Source: Nomia melanderi (lineage: Eukaryota > Arthropoda > Insecta > Hymenoptera > Halictidae). Taken from it: 64,000 nt of DNA. A program made the translations under genes and the position numbers. Below, in pieces: positions 41,501 to 52,656 of this stretch. The DNA lies in assembly GCF_051020985.1 (NCBI RefSeq), contig NC_135002.1:6634001-6698000 (forward strand). Reading direction: 5' to 3'. The notes under the pieces are model-generated. The model was not told where the DNA came from. It worked only from the letters and a program-made list of their open reading frames with translations, and did not search any database. The number at the start of each line of letters is the position of its first letter. Positions within the stretch are counted from its first letter, which is position 1.

Positions 41501-44211
41501 ACGGCCGTGACGTCTGTTCGTGGATTACTTAAACAGACGTTTAACGGGCACCGTTCGAACTGTCTCGAACCGAAATTGAATAAAAGTCAGTTTTAGAATT
41601 TCAGATATTTGACGTGCATTCCCGTTTATGCGGTCACGAATAATGCATCCGGTGTTTTAATTATTTCTAACGTTCCGGAGATGGTCCTCGTTTCGTCGCA
41701 TCGATCCAAAGCGTTTTTACCGGATACATGAATGTTCAATCGCGTGCATCGAGTCATGATCCAGATATCGTGCAACGAGTGTCAGTAAAAAAGTACCATT
41801 TAAAACATTTCCATTACATTTCGCGATAAAATAAATTCCATGAGAAATAAAAAACTTGAAGTAGTTAATATTTATTTCTCCTGTATGATACTTTAACGCG
41901 TTGAACGCCGCACGATTTCATAAAGGTAAAGACAAAATGGAGAAAATATAATATTAAATCATTTAATCGAATTGCATTATTACTATTCCACATTCAACTA
42001 ACTGTCACCATATTAGTTAACATTATTTATAATATAGAAATATTTTCACATGATCATCGTTTAATTGAGTAAACTATAGTAATTCGATTTAACTACGAAG
42101 TTAACTATACGATCTTGTATAAAATTATCATCAAACAAAATTATATGTTTCGATTATTATAATAATATCGACATCCCACTCAGTTTATCTACTTCGTTAT
42201 CAATGCATTCCACTTCATTCCACTCCACATACCGCTTCCGAATCTGAACGGAACCACCCAGTAAACGCAACTCAGCAATCGTTCCCGTCTCACTCTTCAC
42301 CTGGCGCGCTTATTTAAAATGCGTAGAATATCCTAAACAACGGTTCCTTAATCACCGTCGGCGGTCCATTATTTACGGCGGCGCTCTCCGCGGCGGAGTC
42401 ACTCGCGGCATGGCGGCGTTCCAGCGCGCAGGATTAACGGGGACAATCGGAAAAGCGGAATACACGCAACGGTCTCGCCAGGTATAACGCCGGGGCGCGG
42501 TGGCCGCCATAAAAGTTGATTAACCGGCGATATTTATCGACAGTGTCCGCCCTTTATCAATTAACCCCGAAGTTTTTCGCCGGCCGCGGCATCGCGTCGA
42601 CTCAGCCGTAAATCGATGAGCGTCTCTACAGATTCGTTCCGCTAACAAGTGGCTATGGGACGAGAGTCCTCGGGTCGCGGGTGAAAAGAGGCTTCACTCT
42701 GCTCAGCCTGTTGCTTAATTAAGTTAATGGACGCTGATCATGCCGGAGATATCGGCGCGCCGGGCCGCGGCCGCTCGATGGAGCCGTCGATGCCCGGTTT
42801 TCCTAGGGGATCTCCGAATTTCCATTACTAGAAGAAGTTTTTCGCCGCGTTAACGCGAGAACTATTGCGCTCCGCGTTCGGCCCTTTAATTTCACCGTTT
42901 AATTAGCCGACTTAATTGGATGTGCGATTAATCGCAACGGGTCGACGCGAAGCGAAGCTGACCGTTTCAGCGACTCCCTGCGGAACGACCGCAACTTCAA
43001 ATTAGTCGAAAGTAATAATTACCTTCCTGCTTCTTTGGGCTGGTGTGTCGAGGACAAGCGGCGTCCGCGCGTGTTTCATTATGTGTGAATAGTAACCGCG
43101 TATTAGCCGCGACGGGAACTTCTGAACAACTTCAATTGCGTCTGTTTCGGGGGAGAGTGTTTTATTCGGAGGGATTGTGTAACAGTGATCATTCTGTCGC
43201 AGGTGTTTTCGGAGATTTCGGGTCACCTGTATTCCTTTTAGGCAGGGGCTATATTGTTTTGCCCCTGGCTAAGTGGTGGATGCTTGGAGGACTTCGAAGT
43301 GCATTGTGGAATGCGGGTCTAGGTGTGAAGTGGAATCCTTTGGATAATTAAGATACTCTCTGTTTAAACGAACCGTTCGTTTCTTGCGCGATCGTTGTTT
43401 GTAATCTGATGATATTCGAGTGGAAGTTGAATCTTACTACATTTTGTGTAAAACGAGGGTAGAAAGCTAGAGAATCTACGAGTTCGAATATACTATTTTT
43501 GTGTGTGTACTAAGTATTCAGTTTCTCGCGAGAATTACGCGAAATAAAGAGCACAATAATGAAAATGTGCAGACGATTATAACGCGAACCCACGGCGAAC
43601 CAATTAATTCTCATAATCTCCCGAACAAAGGAAAACGTGGCCGCGTTTCGCGATACTCGCGGGTGAGAGGCCAAGCAGCCCGCTGATATGCAACCCGTCC
43701 CCATTACGGTGAAATTCGTTGCAGATATTAGGCGCACCTTTCTCCGATACTGCCGACGAAGATTCTCTTCGCGGGACTTCCGTTTTCCTACCGCGAAAAC
43801 GGTTCCTCGCGCGGCGAGCACGTAAGCTTTGAGGTCGGCATCACGAGACATCGGTAATTCGCGGTATTAGAGCACATTAATTAGGTGCCGTTGATCCTTG
43901 ATACAGGTAGACGTTAATTAGAGCGAATTCCGGTAACGGGATGCTTACTAAATTGCGCCGCGGAAATTCCGTACACCCGCGGTTCCGGAAATTGCAATTG
44001 GTGCCCTCTTCTACTAAGTAGCTTTGACATATTTTTTGCGATGCTATTTTAGTGCCGTTGCTCGTTCCTTTATGATCTCATCTGTAATTAGGTATCCCGG
44101 TGTTTCGTGGGGATCTTTAGGCCGTTGAAGGAACGCTGGGCAAATTTTTACTCGTGCCACTTGTAAAGGAATTTAAATAAATTCTTTTAACAAACTGGAC
44201 AGATTGAAGAT
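35561..44211. other. No gene seen; contains a (CGG)n run and CpG-rich islands
   Basis: A CGG trinucleotide run lies at 36387-36410 inside a frame of 154 codons (36304-36768), where it would encode poly-Gly. An overlapping minus frame is equally open, so I do not call either. Paired frames of 141 (minus) and 109 (plus) codons at 38302-38730 are the same kind of artefact. AT-rich stretches occupy about 37920-38300 and 41940-42170, and a CpG-rich island 42300-42960. TTAAC-type motifs resembling transposon left ends occur at 40946 and 41883, without visible partners. Confidence 0.5.
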
Positions 44212-44878
44212 TCAAGGAATTGAAAATTTGAACGTTTGAATATTTGAATATTTGAATATTTGGATATTTGAATATTTGAATACTCGAATATTTGAAAATT
44301 TGAATAATTAAATATTTGAATATTTGAATATTGGAATATTTAAAAATTTGAATATTTGAAAATTTGAATAATTAAATATTTGAATATTGGAATATTTGAA
44401 TATTTGAATATTTGAAAATTTGAATATTTGAATATTTGAAAATTTGAATATTTAAATATTTGAAAATTGGAATATTTGAAAATTTGAAAATTTGGAAATT
44501 TGAACGTTTGAATATTTGAATGTTAGAATACTCGAATATTTGAAAATTTGAATATTCGAATATTTGAAAATTGGAATATTTGAAAATTTGAATATTTAAA
44601 TATTTGAATATTTGAATATTTGAATATTTGAATATTTGAATATTTGAATATTTGAATATTTGAATATTTGAATATTTGAAAATTTGAATATTTAAATATT
44701 TTAAAATTGGAATATTTGAAAATTTGAAAATTTGAGTATTTAAATATTTTAAAATTGGAATATTTGAAAATTTGAAAATTTGAAAATTTGAATATTTGAA
44801 TATTTGAATATGTGAATATGTGAATATTTGAATATTAGAATACTCGAATATTAGAATACTTGTAAATTTGAAATTTTA
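44212..44878 (+). repeat. Satellite-like array of 8-bp units (TATTTGAA)n
   Basis: About 670 bases consist almost wholly of TATTTGAA and its variants AATTTGAA, TATTGGAA, TATTTAAA and TACTCGAA. Ten consecutive perfect units lie at 44601-44680. Longer blocks recur (AAAATTGGAATATTTG at about 44463, 44570, 44704 and 44751; TACTCGAATATT at about 44281, 44528 and 44842), suggesting a higher-order structure built by slippage or unequal exchange. No coding potential. Confidence 0.97.
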
Positions 44879-47800
44879 TGAAGTCATAATCCACTGCATA
44901 TCACATAGGAAATAGATGAGATCCTTCGCTCCATCTCAAAAATATTGTAACCGTATCAACATCAAACGCCGGAACATTAAAGCGATTTATTAAAGTCCTC
45001 CGTCGTGATTTAAACTAACCATTCTCCAATCACATCCGATCACCCGACATTCAATCGGCCAGAAATCGGATATTTTTCCTCCCATTAAGTACCCAATACT
45101 TGGCGGAGGCCCAACAAACAGATCCGTTTCCCACACACATGATCGCAAGTGATCTTGGTTTTCCGTTCGCCCGTAAAACTGAAATCTCCCGCGCGGATGT
45201 AAGAATTTCCATGGAAACGGGTGCAACCCGATGCTGTTTTGCGAGCATTATCTCGCGCAGCTTTGAGGCGTGCTTCGATCGATCGGCGTTACGCGAGAAA
45301 TAAAAAGGTCCGTCATGGTTTTCGTCGGTTTCTCCGTTGCTCGGCGGATCGAAGAAAACGGTAAATAACGATGGTGTCGGAGCGGTGCCTTTGGGAGAAG
45401 CCTGCATAAAACCAACCGCGTGCGCGCGGATTGTCGACGGGAAACTCGCGGATGCCTCGAAGTTCCGTTGGCAACGGCACGTTCGGCGTGCCGCGCGATT
45501 CTTTACGCCCGCGATGCCACCCACATCGCAGAGTCTTCCTTGAGGCTGAATTTCTTTGCCAGCCGGGAATTATGGGATTGCTCGTCCCAGATGTGAACTC
45601 CGCTATCCGCCGCCACGGAGTCAGATCATTGACGCGATCGGAGCTCCTCGGAAAAATTGTTCGAGGGAAAAGCTTCGGAATACTTTATAGGAACAGGAGC
45701 GCTTTCAAATAATGCTAGATTTTTACTGAACCTACAAGGAAGTTCATTCCTTTACCCATTCAAGACGATACGAATGAATGCTATGTACACAAAGAAACTC
45801 GATACACCCTCGTAAGATCATGATGCAGTGTTTGAAAGAAGAATTTTATTTGGCTGAACGGTTAGGGTAGCGTCTTTATCAGCCTTTATTCAAACATTCA
45901 CGTTCCAGTACTTTACGGTGCGTGACAGTGAGAGAATATTGGGTCAAACGAAGTCGAGAGTTTCTTCTAGAATCGAGACCAAGTCTGAAAGTATCTCGCA
46001 GCATAGGAATATTGGATTTCTCGAAGTATCGAGTGCCCGAAGTTCATTCCGAGGCCTAACCTGCTCTAGCCTACGCTCCTTTCGCAAACCAGTTTATGAA
46101 GAATGAATTCGGTTGATTAAATAGAAGCAATATTCAGCGAATAGGAGCATTCGACGAGGGGAACGGCTACGATGGAAGTACGAGGCGAAGGGTTAAAGTT
46201 CAGCGTAAAATAAATATTTCCTTAAGGAGCGTTGAAGACTTTATTCCAACCGAGTCGATGGTGTTACTGGAGATTCTATCTGGTTTTCTATCGTTTTTTG
46301 CACGGGACATTAGATCGCCAAGCGCTAGTGATACACGAGCACGTGCCGGCAAAGGCGGGTTACGAGAGATCGCAGGTGAACGCCGGTGCAATATTACGTA
46401 AGCCGGGAATGGCGGTATATCGATCGCGGTCCGCACCATTAGATAGGCCTGTGTAAACATTTCGCGCGTTTCATTGGCGACGTTTTGTCGGCGTTCCATT
46501 CGAGGGATGTGTTCAAACTGTCGTAGGAATAGAAAGGGAGATCGTTCAGCATTGCCAGCCGTCAGATAGAAACGATTACGCGGGATGTTTCTATCGGCTC
46601 ATAAACCGTGCAGCCCGACGAATCGCACGGTTTCGCTGCGTTGAAACTGTAGCGCAACATTCTCGGGAAAGAAGTGACTTAATCCCTTGCTTTACAATAA
46701 CGTGTCATACACGTGATGGAAATTTCGAACAGAATTGAACGAGCATGGACATTTGCTCGAACCTTTACAATTCGAATGAAATGTTATTCTTTGTTATCAA
46801 TTATTATGTTTTAGAGCAAAGATTTATATAGAATATAAATATAATTTTGTTCTTTTCCTTAATAAATCATTAGTGATAAAGTAGTTGTGTCGGTTATAGT
46901 CGAGAAATAAATTGTAGGGCAAGAGGTTAACCGTCTGAGTGCTGAGGAGCCAAAATTGTGCTATAATTTTCCTACTATGTTTTACAAGAAATAAATCAAA
47001 GTAAATTTATTTGAATAAATGTTATTTTTTGATATTTTTTTGTAGTAACACAATATTTGTGATCACTTTAATAATCATTCCACAATTGAGTTTTGGCCAT
47101 TTCCTACAGCCAACTTTATAATCGTCATTGAAAAAGTTAATTCAGCATATAACTAAACTTGGAAAATAATTTTAAGTGAAAATTTCAGGTGTCTTTTGAC
47201 ACCTTCGGTAGAAATAGTGCCGACGAGTGTATTAGTTTTAGCTCTTGTGCAAAGGGATTTTAGGAATCGATCTATCTCTAGTTGAATTCGAAATTCTCAA
47301 ACGTAGTTCCTCCTTTTGGATTTATTGGTATATGTGATACTCTATTATCAATCAGTTTCGTGTAACGTTGTTGGCAATTTCATTTGCGACTGGGATTGAC
47401 ATTTATTTTTATAAATGAGAGTTATGATACAACTTCTAAGTCTCCAGAATTGATTTACAACACGTTGAAATTATAATTATAAAATCATATGAATTTTTTC
47501 AACGTAAAAAGTAGCGATAAGTATGTGTACGTTGCCTGATTCTAATTCTGTAGACTACAAATTCCATTTGGGATCAACGATACAAGTATAGAGAAGAACG
47601 CTCATGATTTTACAACCTTTCCATTCACATTCGACTAGCTTCTATCTTCCCCTTACTCGCTCGTGACTAATTCACTTCCTCTATGTTGTTAGGAATAGAC
47701 ACACGGGTCGTCTATAGACACTGTCTACGGTCTACAACGGATGTTTCTATAGATGACATACACAAGACAACATTCTACTAATTTCACTGTGACGATTCAA

Positions 47801-48307
47801 TGCAAGTTCAGGTAGAAATAGTGGGCAAACTTTTATTTTGATCCAACAATTTCTTCTTTACAGTGCACTTTCCTAAAGTCCACGAATACTTTATGTCAAG
47901 TGACTCATGTCTTTTACATTCGGAGAATTTATAATTAGAACGAAACGGTCGCTAAAATCGTTTATACAAATCTTATATCTGTAGTCACAAATAGACTACC
48001 AATATTTATGCGGAATCATGATAAATATTGTAGTTAAAGAATCTATCGATAACAGTTCCCATTTATAATATAACAATTTAATTTTCATTGCATCTTTCGT
48101 GTTTATATTGTCCCCTCGCGGGCGAAGATTCTCGAAAACATACAAAACCTGCAGATTCTTCCTAATTAGACATCGACTGCTCAGATAATAGAGAATAAAG
48201 AAACTCCGTACTGATTTCTTGTTGTTCCATTAATTAAATCACTTGTTTGCAACTCGGTATTGCAAACATAAAAATTTGATCTCCGCGAAATGTCGACATT
48301 CGTCTTC
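44879..48307. other. No gene seen; non-coding DNA, AT-rich in its second half
   Basis: The longest frame (45051-45524, minus, 157 codons) overlaps several + frames in a CpG-rich patch and resembles nothing known. From about 46780 the sequence is AT-rich with few frames. A perfect hairpin AGGTGTC-TTTT-GACACCT lies at about 47189-47206. A TTAACCGTCTGAGTGC motif at 46929 resembles a TTAA-type transposon end, but no partner was found. Confidence 0.5.
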
Positions 48308-48364
48308 AAAGGGTTAATAACACTACTTGTTAATATTAAAATTCGTTGATTTCAACCCTTTGCA
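48308..48364. repeat. Facing transposon-like termini (CAAAGGGTT ... AACCCTTTG)
   Basis: CAAAGGGTT at 48308 and AACCCTTTG ending at about 48362 form perfect 9-bp inverted arms around an AT-rich interior. The left arm looks like the right end of one TTAACCCTTTG-type element, the right arm like the left end of the next. A 12-bp palindrome (AATGTCGACATT) lies just upstream at about 48289-48301. Confidence 0.4.
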
Positions 48365-48550
48365 TTTTCTTCCAAGATACAGGCAATATTTCTTGAAAAC
48401 AGTTAACGAGAAATCATACGTGGATTAGGGAGTAAAGCTTCTTTTGTTCATACGTTATATAAAACTTAGTATTAGATATTCCATTTCATAATTTCACATG
48501 TATTCAATCAAGTGGCCACTGAGAGTGGCAATTTGGGTGCAAAAGGTTAA
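48352..48550. mobile_element. Short TTAA-type non-autonomous element (family with AAGTGGCCAC)
   Basis: The left end CAACCCTTTGCATTTTC and the reverse complement of the right end (TTAACCTTTTGCACCC) share AACCYTTTGCA. The right end finishes in TTAA (48547-48550). AATCAAGTGGCCAC near the right end is shared with the element at 23975-24322; a weaker relative (GAATCAAGTGAGCAC) lies at about 53606-53620. With no ORF in about 200 bp, it would depend on an outside transposase. Confidence 0.5.
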
Positions 48551-49124
48551 TAGAACATCATCATCAGAGTTTGCTAACTTTAACAGAACGTCGATACAAC
48601 AATTGATCAACTTTAATAACACGTCAACGTCAATATTTATCAACTCCGTGAACAACAAGTGTTAACGCGAGTTCCCGCGAAAGTTTCCGCGTGCGCATGT
48701 TCCCCGTAAATCCTGCAAACTAACCGCAATTAGGGGAACGCTCGAGCCCGCGTTCCTTCGAGCAGAATTTTGTAAAAAGGATGTACGACAATTTTAATGC
48801 CGGCGCGGCTTTCGGGCGCGTTCAAACTCGGCGTGCGCTAATATACGGAAGCCCACGAATCTGAAATTTAATTTCTAGCTGATTTGAATTCAAAGCGAAC
48901 GCCGCGACAGTGCACGTGCGCCCGCCGGGAACTTCGGCGAGTCGACGCGAAGCGCACGCCGGCCGCCCGCTCGGCCGTGAATCGCCGGATAGAAATGTTT
49001 AACCGAAATTTCTCAGTTTCCCGTTCACTGGGCGCGCGAATCCGCGCGATGTTAATCCTGTTCCGCGAACAATGAAACGAACGTCGCGCCGCTGAAGAAA
49101 TCGTTCCTGCTTCTGACGTACATT

Positions 49125-49164
49125 GTAACCCTTTGCGCTCCAGGGGTGACTGGCACTCCCCTGG
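49125..49164. repeat. Solitary TTAACCCTTTGCGCTC-like terminus with hairpin
   Basis: GTAACCCTTTGCGCTC matches 15 of 16 bases of the reverse complement of the terminus at 61614-61630, pointing to one family. It runs into a hairpin with perfect 7-bp arms, CCAGGGG (49140-49146) and CCCCTGG (49158-49164). No second end was found nearby, so the element is truncated or too diverged to follow. Confidence 0.45.
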
Positions 49165-52100
49165 TTCGATAAGCAAAATTATTCAATATTCAATGAAATG
49201 TTGCACGTAACGCAACTATACGTGAGATACTCTAATAACACAGTTCAATCTATTGATTCGTTATTTTTATTCGACAGAGGCGGTAGTTTAATTTCATTGG
49301 AAAATAATGGATGTTGCGAGAAAATGTCGATTTGTATATACCCAGCCTTACAGTTCAGCGGCTGGTTAGAAAATAAAGGTAAACGAGTTGGACGATACAT
49401 TTTTCTTAGGAACAGAAACGAAGGAAGATCGTAGAATTGAAAAAGTGATGAATCGGGCAAGAGGAATTGATATAAAGATAAATCGAGAGAAAACCAGAAT
49501 TTTAAATTCAATTTCAAAATCGGCCGCGGTGTATTTAGTGTTAAAGCGGAAATATTTTCGTCGATGGAAAAAACAAAAAAAAAACAAAAAATAAATCGAA
49601 AGGAATAAATTTTCCGATACATGTGTCCTGTACGCAGCTTTATCTCCGAGCGGAATGATTTTGAAAATGTCAGGGATGCTCGCTGGGGCTTATTCAATAG
49701 CATGTCTATACCATAAATATTCGAATTGAATATTCTTCGAAATAATGCTTCACAGGAGCTCTTGGGACTTGAACTTTCTTTTGTTAACAGTCAGCGGAGG
49801 ATGTTTCTTGGAATATTTCTTGCGCGGTCCATGCGAACGCACTGAGTAATATTTTTCTTTGGAATATTTGGTTTATAATAAAAATATGTTTTATTATATA
49901 CTATATATTGTCTTTATTTTTATTATTTTTTATTACCCTTCTAACCCTTTACTACTCTCTCTAACTTTTATTTAAAATGCTACTGCTACTACACCTTTCA
50001 TTTTTGAAAATCGTCGATTTACGTTGTTTGTAATTTTTAGAAGGCGCCGTGAGTAACCGCTTAAATTTTCGGTGCAGCCTCAACGCGACCATAAATTTCG
50101 TTTTAAATTACATTAACCCGGTGACCTTTAAGAAAACTCTTATTGAACTTCGGGCTCTCAAAGCTTAATTACATTAGACGTGAACTTTGCTTGAACTTCT
50201 CGTATTAAATCGAAATTCGTGGGGTATTTGTTGGGAGCCGTGTCTTCGTTTCCCTGAATTAGCTCGCGGTTGCGTCAAACAGTATCGACGGTCGCGCAAT
50301 AACGTATAGGCTCCGCCAGTAGCGTAGCGTAACGTCCTTGTGTACCTTTAGATCGAAGTTAAATAAACTACGAGCCGGTAATTTCCCTCAATGTTACAGT
50401 CGCGCGATTAACCTATTAACGGATTATCGACTCGGCTCTGTCTTCGCGATTCGATATGGTTTCGAATGTGATCGATCTTTCTGAGCTTCCGTTCACCTTG
50501 TTGAACGATCAAATATTCCGTTGAATGTTGCATGAAACGGTTAATTATTGTCTATATTTAACGAATTTCCATCGACACGACTAAACTTGAGTCGATGCAA
50601 TTGAATTTTCAATTAACGTTTTGTCTGTCTTTGTTCATTTAACTAGAAAATTAAATATTTGAGTGTCACGCGAAAGAAGAAAAGATAACACAAATGTCAC
50701 GAAGGCCTGTTCAAAATTTTGAAGAAGGCAAATTCAAATTTTCAGGGATATTGAAAAAATATAATCACTGTAGGAAAAGAGTTTTCATAATAAATGCTAC
50801 AGAAAACGCTACAGTTCGAATATTTTATATATTTTTCGTATCGCATACTTTTTTGTACAATTTCGCGCTGTCGAATGTCCCATAAATTCATGAAAACCCG
50901 CAGTCTGGTAATGAAAGTGTACTGACATCGTTATTTGTTGGGACAAAGTGGCCGAAAAATGGGCGAAAAAGAGTCCGTTCCTCTTATCACGCCAATGCGA
51001 GCCGCGGGTCAATTTTCTCGTCGTTATTCTTCCACGGTTGACCCTCGAGCGACTTTCCCCGCATTTTCCGCTTTGAATGGGTGGACTTTCTAACGTGACG
51101 TAACGTCTTACAGCCGGTCACGTATTAGAGTTGGAATAGTTAAAAATGAACTTGCTTGTTCAAGGATCATGCCGCAGCTTACACGGTGAAAACCGAAAAC
51201 ATTTGAGTAAGGATAAACTCGACGAGTTCATTACATGCAACAACAGTCGCGTATTAAACTTGGAGGAAGAAAATTATGCATACACCAGCAGGTGTGAATG
51301 AGATTCAGGTAAATTTCCAAATGAAAATGATTTAACGCGCGCGTAATTATCCGAAATTTATTAGGGAGCCGTAAATATAAACGGCTATTGTTTGAATATT
51401 TTACACCGTTCGTTTTCGTTCCGCGCGTTAATTACGTGCTTCGCGAGTATCAACGAAATGTCGATATTTCAGCATTCATTAGCATAGATAAAAGCATTAA
51501 ACTCTTTCGCGGCCGCTAATAAGCTCGCAGTGCTATTTAAGTATTTGAATATAAAGCGTTCGTGCAGGACCGAGGAAATCGCAGGGACTCATAATTCCTG
51601 CGTTATTAATGCTCGTTACCGTCGTCTTTATGGCTGCGAACATACAAAGTCTCCATAAAGCTACGTATCGCATCCGTAACATAACATTTCGCTCGCATAA
51701 AAAAACGCTTCGCAATACCGCACAGCACACAATGCGGTAGAAAAAGCTGCACAATGGAATTTTTTCGACTCGTTCTCGATACTCGGGGTTCGTATCTACA
51801 ACGAGGCCGGTTTTATAGAAAAACTGCATACATCAAGAGACAAAAAGAGTCTCGCATCGTGTAGCTCGCGTTGTTTTGTCCCAGATATTTCGATGCGGCC
51901 CTCCAATTCGAAAAAAACGTTCTCGATCAAACATTCCCGTAGAGAACGCCGCATTTTTCTTCGAAAATTTTGCGGTTCGACACCGGCCATTGATCTTCCG
52001 CGGTTCGAGCGAGAAGTTTCAAAGTGGAAACAGTCGGTGCGGGTTGCGCCTGCTGCCCGGGTCGCTATCTAATCACGGGATCCGGGCGAAAGCATCTGCA

Positions 52101-52299
52101 GCGGCGTTTCAGATAACGAAGACGAACGGAAGCAGCGCGATGGCGACACCTATGCAGTTATGGCGCGCGGAACGCGCTATCGGCTGAAATTCCGCCGGCC
52201 TTTCCATCCGGTTCTTCATCTGCGGCTACTTCTCACCCCTGTGTTGTGTTATCTAGCCTCCGCTGCATTCTTGCTTTTCTCGGTCGTTTTCCCCTGGCT
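49165..52299. other. No gene seen; non-coding DNA
   Basis: A minus frame of 152 codons (49245-49703) is Phe/Ser/Leu-rich because the + strand is A-rich there; overlapping frames are equally open and none is recognised. Very AT-rich sequence lies at about 49860-49990. A CpG-rich patch lies at 51870-52200. Confidence 0.5.
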
Positions 52300-52656
52300 C
52301 AGTGGTTCTTAACCCTTTCGACCCGAAGCATGTACCTAAGTACGTCTTTGTGCGCGATCAAAATCTAATTTCTGTCAGTTTTCTATTGGGGAAAAATAAG
52401 ATAAGAAGATTGTTGTATAGAATGTTGAAATATTATTGTGACATATTTATTTGAAATTTATACTATAGTTTGATACATAGATGGAAATTCGGTTGTATTC
52501 GGAATTTTAAAGTACAGTACAGTGTGTCTTACATATATACGTTTGATGCGCATTATCTGACTCGAATCTTGCGGATCTGGGAGGAAATATTAATTATTTG
52601 AGAATTTTTAGTTACACGAAGGGCGTCAACGGTAAAAAAAAGGTTAAGAACCACTG
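52300..52656. mobile_element. hAT-like non-autonomous DNA transposon (MITE)
   Basis: The ends are a perfect 15-bp inverted repeat: CAGTGGTTCTTAACC at 52300-52314 and its reverse complement at 52642-52656. CAG(T/G)GGTTCT(T/C)AACC is typical of Charlie/MER5-like hAT elements. The 357-bp interior is AT-rich, holds no transposase and would need one supplied in trans. I could not match an 8-bp target-site duplication (CCCTGGCT on the left, TCTCGTAT on the right), so it may be old. The terminus also contains TTAACC, as in the TTAA elements of this window, but the longer match favours hAT. Confidence 0.75.

Noticed and set aside
45051..45524. 157-codon minus-strand frame
   Set aside because: Unrecognised, overlaps + frames over the same stretch, and no supporting signal was found.
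49245..49703. Phe-rich 152-codon minus-strand frame resembling a membrane protein
   Set aside because: The hydrophobic look comes from an A-rich + strand; overlapping frames are equally open and no topology or family is apparent.
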